Positions 6,127 to 11,436 of a stretch of DNA of 11,436 nucleotides are shown here, piece after piece. Where the stretch lies: assembly GCA_964602655.1 (NCBI GenBank), contig CAZRSF010000113.1, positions 1 through 11,436 of the forward strand, read 5' to 3'. The notes beneath the pieces were generated by a model. It was not told the origin of the DNA and did not search any database. It saw nothing but the letters and a program-made list of their open reading frames with translations. Position numbers and translations under genes: made by a program. Positions within the stretch are counted from its first letter, which is position 1. Every line of letters starts with the position of its first letter. This DNA is from Moduliflexus sp964602655 (GTDB lineage Bacteria > Moduliflexota > Moduliflexia > Moduliflexales > Moduliflexaceae).

Positions 6127-6151
6127 GTCAGACACGTTCAACGTGTCTGAC
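6127..6151. repeat. Perfect 25-bp palindrome after cdsA
   Basis: GTCAGACACGTT, one central C, then AACGTGTCTGAC: a 12-bp perfect stem starting 9 bases after the cdsA stop. No T-run follows, so it is not a canonical intrinsic terminator, though it would form a stable 3' hairpin. It shares the word GTGTCTGACA with the 129-bp element (1471-1480), and GTCAG...CTGAC ends with the terminator at 8625. Confidence 0.8.
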
Positions 6152-6173
6152 AGGTTGTTCCGAAAAATTATGC

Positions 6174-6207
6174 TTGACGCCAATCCTAAAAACGATATAA
6201 TAGGATT
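6174..6207 (+). promoter_or_regulatory. Sigma70-like promoter with overlapping inverted repeat, upstream of PBP1A
   Basis: TTGACG (6174-6179), a 16-base spacer and a perfect TATAAT (6196-6201) make the best promoter in the window. Transcription should begin near 6208, leaving a leader of about 54 bases. An inverted repeat, AATCCTA (6182-6188) and TAGGATT (6201-6207), lies across the spacer and the end of the -10, where a repressor could block RNA polymerase. The promoter is direct sequence evidence; the operator role is inference. Confidence 0.75.
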
Positions 6208-6261
6208 CGAGAATTCGCAATACGTAATTTATTGACAGACAGAAGGATAGGTAAAATTTTT

Positions 6262-8613
6262 ATGAACGAGACAATGCCTGAAATGACTGCGCCTGAGCAG
6301 AAAAGCCGCCCGAAAAAACGTTCCTGGTTTCGCCGTGTGTTGAGCGTATTGTGGGGGATGTGGCTTCTGTTTTTGATTATCGTCGCGATTGGCAGCGGCA
6401 TCGCCGGAGGCGCGCTGTACAGTTTTTATACCGAACTCCCGGACATCAATCGCCTCGAAAATTTCCGCCCCAGCTTAGTGACGAAAGTCTATGATCGCAA
6501 TCAAGAATTGATTGGAGAGTTTTTCATCGAAAAACGCGAACCGATTACCTTCGACGAGCTGCCGAAAGATTTTCTCAATGCGGTATTGGCAACGGAAGAT
6601 AAACGCTTCTGGGAGCATGAAGGCATTGATTTGATCCGCTTTAGCCGGGCGCTTCTGACCAATATTCAGAACCGAAATTTCAGTGAAGGCGCCAGCACGA
6701 TTACGCAGCAGTTGACCCGCCTGCTCTTTTTAAGCCCGGAGAAAAAGATTTCGCGCAAAATCAAAGAGATGATGCTGGCGATCAAAATCGAGCAAAAATA
6801 CCGGAAATTGCTGCCGGATAAAGAGTCCGCCAAAAAGAAAATTTTCGAACTGTATGCGAATCAGTACTACTGGGGGCACGGCGCGTATGGCCTGCGCTCC
6901 GCCGCGAAAGTCTATTTCGGCAAAGACGTGGATCAAATTGATTTAGGGGAATGCGCGATGCTGGCCGGCATTCTTCAGCGTCCGAACGCGCTTTCGCCGC
7001 TGCGCAACCCGGAATTAGCGAAACAGCGTCAGAAACATGTGTTGAATCGCATGGTCGTCGAAGGTTTTATCTCGCCGGAACAGGCCGACATCGCCTTGCA
7101 GAAACCGTTCGAAAAGCAGCAAATCCCGGAACGGCAGATCAATAAAGCGCCCTATTTTGTGGAGTATGTGCGCCAGTATTTGGAGGAGGCATACGGCTAT
7201 CGCGTCTATCAGGAAGGCTTAGAAGTGCATACCAGCGTAGATTTGCGCTTGCAGGACGCGGCGCAGAACGTGCTGCAAAAACACTTACGCAATTTGCAAA
7301 AACGGTATGGCTTCAAATTGTATGATCGCGACGAATCGCCGGAAAAACGCAAAGAACGCATCGCCGTCTTTCAAGAATTGGAATGGCGCACGCCGCCGAA
7401 AAAAGGCGATCTGCTGCACGGAATCGTCACAGAGGTGTTGGCCGACAGAATTATCGTCCGATTAGGCGAATATACCGGAACCATTGCGACGAAAGAACCC
7501 TCCAAACTCGTCAAAGCGGAGGATATTATCCTGACGCATGTCAAAGAGGTGGACGAAGAAAAGCTGACCGCGCAGTTGACGCTCGATCTTGAACCGATTG
7601 TCGAGGGGGCGGTCATCGCAATCGATCCGCGCAACGGGCATGTGTTGGCGATGGTCGGCGGCTACGATTTTTATCGCAGCAAATTCAATCGGGCGGTTCA
7701 GGCGCTGCGGCAGCCCGGTTCATCCTTCAAACCGTTTGTGTATCTGACAGCCTTAGAACGCGGTTTTACGCCTGCCAGCGTCATCAACGACGAACCGTTC
7801 GAAGTGTTGCTGGATAAGCAAAGCGGCAAGACCTGGCGCCCCAATAGCCTGTCTAAATTCAAAGGCCCGGTGACGCTGCGACAAGCGCTTGCAAGTTCTC
7901 TCAATATCGTGTCCGCCAAACTGATCATGCAAGTCGGCCCGCGTGCGGTCGTGGATACGGCGCGGCGGTTGGGCATCAGTTCGTATCTCAATGCGTATCC
8001 GTCCTTAGCGCTCGGCGCGTCGGATGTGTATTTGGAAGAAATGGTGTCCGCCTATTGCGCCTTTGCGAATCGCGGCTATCACGTCGAACCGGTCTTTGTA
8101 ACCAAAGTGCTCGATCACGATGGCAATGTGCTGGAAGAAAACGTGCCGCGCGCGCGTCAGGTCATTTCCGAAGATATCAATTATTTGATCATGTCCATGA
8201 TGAAAGGGGTTGTCGAAGAAGGCACGGCAGGCGCGGCCAAAGAATTAGGCCGCCCGCTCGCCGGGAAAACCGGCACGACCAATGACAGCACCGATGCCTG
8301 GTTTGTCGGTTATTCGCCGTCGGTCGTTGCTGGGGTATGGATCGGCTATGACGAAAACCGCAAATCGCTCGGCCAGAAAGAGACCGGCGGTAAGGTCGCG
8401 CTTCCGATTTGGATGGATATTATGCGCGAAGCCCATAAAGACCTTCCGATCGAGGATTTCCCCGTTCCGTCCGGCATCAGCGTGGTGGAGATTGACGCGA
8501 ATACCGGCCTGCTCGCTGCGCCTGGATGCTCGGGGGAAACAATCCGAGAATCCTTTAAAAAAGGGACAGAGCCGCGCGAATATTGCTATCAATACCGGGG
8601 GCCGTTGATGTAA
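6262..8613 (+). CDS. Class A penicillin-binding protein 1A (bifunctional)
   Basis: Bifunctional murein synthase: a GT51 glycosyltransferase polymerises lipid II and a transpeptidase cross-links the chains. 783 residues, normal for PBP1A. A basic cytoplasmic start is followed by one membrane anchor (about 27-52). GT51 motifs: ATEDKRFWEHEG with catalytic Glu112, GASTITQQ (143-150), RKIKE (165-169) and YANQYYWGHGAYG. An OB-like insertion (about 380-445) precedes the transpeptidase, which has SSFK (Ser487-Lys490), SLN (546-548) and KTGTT (669-673). Two cysteines near the C-terminus (756 and 775) may pair. The ATG at 6262 follows AAGGATAGG; an in-frame TTG at 6232 lacks a ribosome-binding site and is rejected. 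It is monocistronic: own promoter upstream, intrinsic terminator 12 bases after the stop. All catalytic residues are intact. Confidence 0.96.
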   Translation: MNETMPEMTAPEQKSRPKKRSWFRRVLSVLWGMWLLFLIIVAIGSGIAGGALYSFYTELPDINRLENFRPSLVTKVYDRNQELIGEFFIEKREPITFDELPKDFLNAVLATEDKRFWEHEGIDLIRFSRALLTNIQNRNFSEGASTITQQLTRLLFLSPEKKISRKIKEMMLAIKIEQKYRKLLPDKESAKKKIFELYANQYYWGHGAYGLRSAAKVYFGKDVDQIDLGECAMLAGILQRPNALSPLRNPELAKQRQKHVLNRMVVEGFISPEQADIALQKPFEKQQIPERQINKAPYFVEYVRQYLEEAYGYRVYQEGLEVHTSVDLRLQDAAQNVLQKHLRNLQKRYGFKLYDRDESPEKRKERIAVFQELEWRTPPKKGDLLHGIVTEVLADRIIVRLGEYTGTIATKEPSKLVKAEDIILTHVKEVDEEKLTAQLTLDLEPIVEGAVIAIDPRNGHVLAMVGGYDFYRSKFNRAVQALRQPGSSFKPFVYLTALERGFTPASVINDEPFEVLLDKQSGKTWRPNSLSKFKGPVTLRQALASSLNIVSAKLIMQVGPRAVVDTARRLGISSYLNAYPSLALGASDVYLEEMVSAYCAFANRGYHVEPVFVTKVLDHDGNVLEENVPRARQVISEDINYLIMSMMKGVVEEGTAGAAKELGRPLAGKTGTTNDSTDAWFVGYSPSVVAGVWIGYDENRKSLGQKETGGKVALPIWMDIMREAHKDLPIEDFPVPSGISVVEIDANTGLLAAPGCSGETIRESFKKGTEPREYCYQYRGPLM

Positions 8614-8624
8614 CGTCTTCTTCA

Positions 8625-8665
8625 CCCCCGTCAGGCACTTCGGAAGTGCCTGACGGGGGTTTTTT
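8625..8665 (+). terminator. Rho-independent terminator of the PBP1A gene
   Basis: A perfect 16-bp stem CCCCCGTCAGGCACTT / AAGTGCCTGACGGGGG with loop CGG (8625-8659), followed directly by TTTTTT (8660-8665). It acts on the plus strand. The minus-strand gene stops at 8667, so the same hairpin also follows that gene, but without a U-run in that direction. Confidence 0.95.
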
Positions 8666-8666
8666 A

Positions 8667-9209
8667 TCATTCCAGCACGGACGTGGCTTGAATATCTGCG
8701 CTGGCTTTCCAAAAATTCTCCGGGCGGCGCACTTGCAGCGAAAAGCTGCCGGTTTCGCCGACAGCGAGTTTCTCCGGGCGCACAGCCCCTAATACGGTCA
8801 ACAATTTCTGCCCCTGCTTATCCTGAAGCGTCACGCTGACTTTCACCGCTGTGACCGGAAACTCGGCATTGTTCGACACCTCGCCGGAAATCGTCAATTC
8901 CGTCTGATCTTCTGACGGCGTAATCTCGAAATTCTCGATGGACAAGCCCGACTGCCGAACCGCAGGTTTTTGCGGCGACGCAACGTCTTGAATCGGCGTG
9001 CGGCTCGTATCAATTCGCGACAGATCAATGGTCAAATAGACGGTATCGCCCATTCTCGCAATCTCATCGACTTCCAATGTCGTGCCGTCGGTAAAATACA
9101 CCGTAATTGCCGCCGCCGTCGAACTCATTCCCCCTACGAACACGGCAAGACAGACGAATACGATGCTCCAGTATTGTTGTGCGGTCATCTTTTTCTTTTT
9201 CATTGACAT
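8667..9209 (-). CDS. Exported FxLYD-like protein, function unknown
   Basis: A 180-residue secreted or membrane-anchored protein. The start is Lys-rich (residues 4-7) followed by a hydrophobic segment (14-27) and a possible signal-peptidase site at TAAA (31-34); if uncleaved it would be an N-terminal anchor. A short beta-rich part, ITVYFTDGTTLEVDEIA (35-51), is followed by a C-terminal domain (about 95-165) with the FxLYD/DUF3426 pattern: LTISGEVSNNAEFPV, VKVSVTLQDKQG, and LAVGETGSFSLQV. Such domains are thought to be extracytoplasmic binding or adaptor modules; no enzymatic residues are evident. ATGs at 9209, 9203 and 9188 share the frame and none has a clear Shine-Dalgarno site. It converges on the PBP1A gene and is divergent from bactofilin. 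Specific function unknown. Confidence 0.82.
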   Translation of the reverse strand: MSMKKKKMTAQQYWSIVFVCLAVFVGGMSSTAAAITVYFTDGTTLEVDEIARMGDTVYLTIDLSRIDTSRTPIQDVASPQKPAVRQSGLSIENFEITPSEDQTELTISGEVSNNAEFPVTAVKVSVTLQDKQGQKLLTVLGAVRPEKLAVGETGSFSLQVRRPENFWKASADIQATSVLE

Positions 9210-9213
9210 TCGC

Positions 9214-9240
9214 CACAGACTTCACGGCGCTCACAGTTCG
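9214..9240. repeat. Degenerate three-unit 9-bp repeat upstream of the FxLYD-like gene
   Basis: CACAGACTT, CACGGCGCT and CACAGTTCG follow the period and the CAC phase of the repeat at 2380-2406, with several changes. It lies 5 bases upstream of the first ATG of the minus-strand exported-protein gene. Divergence is high enough that chance similarity is possible. Confidence 0.4.
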
Positions 9241-9456
9241 AACGGGACGTTAACACGATCTTCGTTCTGTGACATCCGAAATCATTGGCTTCTCCTGCAA
9301 ACGTATTAGTTTTCCGCGATGAACAAAGAGGCCGTTCACCGTCGCTCCACAACACAACCATTTTCCCATATTCCCTGTTCTCTGTCAAATGTTCTGTGAG
9401 AAATCTCAGTCAGATTCTTCGATTCTTTTGCATCCGCAATCTTTTTTATTTTTTTC

Positions 9457-9485
9457 TTGACCGAGGAGATTTTGATTTATATAAG
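9457..9485 (+). promoter_or_regulatory. Sigma70-like promoter for bactofilin
   Basis: TTGACC (9457-9462), 17-base spacer, TATAAG (9480-9485), preceded by a T-rich tract. The start would be near 9492, giving a leader of about 70 bases. In that leader GAGACGAATTGTATG (9512-9526) is followed by the similar GAGATGAATTGTGAT, a short direct repeat, and the leader ends with a strong GGGGGAGGA Shine-Dalgarno site. Confidence 0.65.
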
Positions 9486-9562
9486 GCTTGTGGAAAGAGA
9501 TGTGCGGGCATGAGACGAATTGTATGCCAGGAGATGAATTGTGATTTCGGGGGAGGAATATT

Positions 9563-9970
9563 ATGTCGGTTGTCGAACAGGGCTTAGTGGTGACAGGGGA
9601 TATTTTCGGAGAAGTTGATTTTACGGTTCGCGGAATTATTCGAGGATCGGTATTTTTGCAGAATGCCAATTTACATATCGATCAGACTGGATACGTCCAG
9701 GGAGAAATTCGGGCTGATAAGATTGTGATCGCCGGAGAAGTGGTCGGAGACGTCATTGCAGAAACGGCGCTTCAAGTCGCGTCAACGGCAAAAATCCATG
9801 GAAATATTCGGACATCGAAATTAGCGATGTCAGAAAATGCGCAGTTTTCGGGCGGCCTCGAAATTCGAGAACCGGAACCGGTCGAATTGGAAATTCGCGA
9901 TTTTAAAACACTGACAGAAGACGATTATACGAAACTCAGACGTTGGCGCATGCAGAATCATGTCGAATAG
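9563..9970 (+). CDS. Bactofilin family protein
   Basis: Cytoskeletal scaffold protein that polymerises without nucleotide through a right-handed beta-helix and usually positions cell-wall enzymes at the membrane. 135 residues. The beta-helix repeats span about residues 7-105: GLVVTGDIFGEVDFTVRG, GYVQGEIRADKIVIAGEVVGDV and STAKIHGNIRTSKLAM, with the regular G-x-I/V pattern of the DUF583 family. A charged C-terminal tail (about 106-135, EPEPVELEIRDF...) follows. The ATG at 9563 has an excellent GGGGGAGGA site. The M48 lipoprotein gene begins 36 bases after its stop on the same strand with no terminator between, so the two are probably one operon. Confidence 0.93.
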   Translation: MSVVEQGLVVTGDIFGEVDFTVRGIIRGSVFLQNANLHIDQTGYVQGEIRADKIVIAGEVVGDVIAETALQVASTAKIHGNIRTSKLAMSENAQFSGGLEIREPEPVELEIRDFKTLTEDDYTKLRRWRMQNHVE

Positions 9971-10006
9971 CGATGTGCTGATGATGGCGATGCAAAGGAG
10001 GAACGT

Positions 10007-11350
10007 ATGAAATATTCACCTGGAGATCTATTGTATACAGGCAAATTAACGCGCCGGGATTTTTTATGGCTTGCAACGGTTTCGACTGCCGGAGTCGTCA
10101 CTGGGTGCGCAATGAATCCCGTCACCGGCGAACGCCAATTGATGCTTGTCAGCGAGGGGCAGGAAATTGCCATGGATGAAGAAAATTCGCCGCATCAATT
10201 TTCTTCGGACTACGGACCGATACAGGACCAACAACTGAACGCGTATGTCGAGCAAGTTGGCAAGGCGTTATCCGTCAATTCTCATCGCCCCGATATGCCC
10301 TACTCTTTTCGTGTGGTGAACGCCACGTATGTAAATGCGTACGCGTTCCCCGGCGGCAGCATTGCCGCGACGCGAGGGATTTTATTGGAATTGCAAAACG
10401 AAGCGGAACTCGCCGGATTACTCGGCCATGAAATCGGCCATGTCAGCGCGCGCCATACAGCGGAACGCATGACGAAAGGTCTGGTGTTGAGCGGTCTCTT
10501 GACCGGAGCTGCGGTATATGCCCAAACCCAGGGAAGCGATGATTGGGCGGAGATCATCAATGTCGGCGGACAGTTTGCCGCAGGCGCATTATTAGCGCAT
10601 TACAGCCGCGACGACGAACGTCAGGCAGATGCGCTCGGCATGGAATACATGACCCGAGGAGGTTACAATTCGCAAGGAATGGTCGGATTGATGGAAATTC
10701 TGGTCGGCCTCTCCGATGAAAAACCGTCGGCGCTGGAAATGATGTTCGCCACACATCCGATGAGCGACGAACGCCTGCAAACCGCCAAAGATCGGACGGG
10801 CATCGAATATCAGTCCGTCGCGGATTTGCCGTTTTACGAAGAACGTTATATGGACAGCACCGCCAATTTACGGGCGATGCGGGAAACCATCGAAAGTCTT
10901 CAGAAAGGCGAGGAAGCGCTGATGACGAAAAAATTTTCGCAAGCGCAGACGTATTTTGCCGATGCGCTGCACCAAACGCCGGACGATTACACCGGGCTTG
11001 TGTTAATGGCAAAATGCCAGATGGCTTTGGATAATCCGGGCGAAGCAAAATTTTACGCCGAAAAAGCCAAAGAAATTTATCCCGAAGAAGCGCAGGCGAT
11101 TCACCTGTTAGGCGTCGCGAATTTAGGCTTGAATAAGCCGGATGCGGCCTACGAAGAGTTCGATCAATACGAGCGTCTGCTGCCAGGCAATCCGAATACC
11201 ATTTTCTTAAAAGGCGTCACGTTGGAACGAATGCAAGACAAACAGGGAGCCTCCGAAGAATATTATCGGTATCTGCAAACCGTAAATGAAGGCGAAAATG
11301 CGGAATACGCGTACCAACGGTTGGTCAACTGGGGCGTCATCAAGCCGTAA
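10007..11350 (+). CDS. M48 metalloprotease lipoprotein with TPR repeats (BepA-like)
   Basis: Zinc endopeptidase with BepA/YfgC-like layout; such proteins degrade or help assemble outer-membrane proteins in the periplasm. 447 residues. The N-terminus has a twin-arginine motif, TRRDFL (15-20), a short hydrophobic run and the lipobox VVTGC with Cys34, so a Tat-exported lipoprotein is predicted. The zinc site is intact: HEIGH (141-145) and Glu204 in DERQAD; the FATHP motif (247-251) is typical of the family. A helical region with about three TPR-like units (roughly 295-425) follows, containing YFADALHQTPDDY, YAEKAKEIYPEEAQA and YEEFDQYERLLPGNP. The start at 10007 has AAAGGAGGAACGT. It follows bactofilin at 36 bases and is followed by a terminator. 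Substrates are unknown; anchoring and Tat export distinguish it from E. coli BepA. Confidence 0.94.
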   Translation: MKYSPGDLLYTGKLTRRDFLWLATVSTAGVVTGCAMNPVTGERQLMLVSEGQEIAMDEENSPHQFSSDYGPIQDQQLNAYVEQVGKALSVNSHRPDMPYSFRVVNATYVNAYAFPGGSIAATRGILLELQNEAELAGLLGHEIGHVSARHTAERMTKGLVLSGLLTGAAVYAQTQGSDDWAEIINVGGQFAAGALLAHYSRDDERQADALGMEYMTRGGYNSQGMVGLMEILVGLSDEKPSALEMMFATHPMSDERLQTAKDRTGIEYQSVADLPFYEERYMDSTANLRAMRETIESLQKGEEALMTKKFSQAQTYFADALHQTPDDYTGLVLMAKCQMALDNPGEAKFYAEKAKEIYPEEAQAIHLLGVANLGLNKPDAAYEEFDQYERLLPGNPNTIFLKGVTLERMQDKQGASEEYYRYLQTVNEGENAEYAYQRLVNWGVIKP

Positions 11351-11380
11351 TCAGGGAGCGCCAGCATCCTGTCGGCAAGC

Positions 11381-11428
11381 CAGAAAAAAACTCCGAACAT
11401 CGTCATGATGTTCGGAGTTTTTTTTCTG
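11381..11428. terminator. Strong, probably bidirectional intrinsic terminator
   Basis: Stem AACTCCGAACATC (11389-11401), loop GTCAT, GATGTTCGGAGTT (11407-11419), followed by a T-run to 11425. An A-run (11384-11390) precedes the stem, so the reverse transcript also gets a U-run. It closes the bactofilin-protease operon 38 bases after the stop and may also serve a gene entering from the right on the minus strand. Confidence 0.93.
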
Positions 11429-11436
11429 GAGGCAGA

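Larger units (their letters stand above)
9210..9562. promoter_or_regulatory. Divergent regulatory region between FxLYD-like and bactofilin genes
   Basis: About 350 bases without a convincing gene. It holds the bactofilin promoter (annotated separately). A weaker minus-strand promoter candidate is TTGACA (complement of 9383-9388), a 17-base spacer and GAAAAT (complement of 9360-9365). Also on the minus strand is AGGAG followed by ATG at 9285 opening an 11-codon frame that stops at 9250, a possible leader peptide. A degenerate 9-bp-period repeat is at 9214-9240. A 62-codon minus frame crosses the region but has no ribosome-binding site and I regard it as chance. Confidence 0.45.

Noticed and set aside
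6232..6261. TTG start for the penicillin-binding protein
   Set aside because: No ribosome-binding site in front of it, whereas the ATG at 6262 has AAGGATAGG upstream.
9200..9388. Minus-strand 62-codon frame with several cysteines
   Set aside because: No ribosome-binding site, no recognisable motif beyond scattered Cys, and it overlaps the start of the FxLYD-like gene in another frame.
10557..11048. Minus-strand frame of 163 codons inside the M48 gene
   Set aside because: Antisense to the intact protease and TPR coding region; its composition is that of a shadow frame.

Overview
The window reads as a chromosomal segment of a free-living, diderm-type bacterium of moderate GC content. The evidence is a Tat-type lipoprotein protease with BepA-like architecture, a periplasmic binding protein with a Sec signal but no lipobox, a class A penicillin-binding protein and a bactofilin. 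Many small palindromic repeats sit between the genes, as in environmental lineages with large genomes. I cannot assign a phylum from sequence reading alone. I see no phage, plasmid, CRISPR, tRNA or rRNA sequence.

Left part (1-3272), all on the minus strand, read right to left: a HAD-superfamily hydrolase, a BtuF/FhuD-type metal-chelate binding protein, a small MNT-like nucleotidyltransferase homologue whose catalytic aspartates are replaced, and an aldo/keto reductase that runs off the left edge. The last two are 3 bases apart and clearly co-transcribed. The others are separated by roughly 100-base gaps filled with repeats: a 129-bp inverted-repeat element, a 51-bp double-hairpin (REP/BIME-like) element and short 9-bp-period repeats. 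Some of these repeats reach into coding sequence.

Middle part (3373-6118), plus strand: a compact membrane-lipid cluster. It holds a GtrA-type membrane protein, a CDP-alcohol phosphatidyltransferase, a diacylglycerol-kinase-family lipid kinase and a CdsA-type phosphatidate cytidylyltransferase. Together the last three can take diacylglycerol to phosphatidate, to CDP-diacylglycerol, to a phospholipid. The first three genes are nearly contiguous. The fourth follows a second copy of the double-hairpin repeat.

Right part (6119-11436): a class A penicillin-binding protein with its own strong sigma70-like promoter and a perfect intrinsic terminator; a convergent minus-strand gene for an exported FxLYD-like protein; a roughly 350-base divergent promoter region; then a bactofilin and a Tat-exported lipoprotein M48 protease with C-terminal TPRs, closed by a strong, probably bidirectional terminator. 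This half is envelope biology: peptidoglycan synthesis, a cytoskeletal scaffold and outer-envelope quality control.

No clearly new defence or mobile system is present. The most interesting items are the repeat families (one apparently donates a stop codon, another encodes part of a signal peptide), the catalytically degenerate nucleotidyltransferase homologue, the lipid cluster, and an inverted repeat laid over the penicillin-binding protein promoter.
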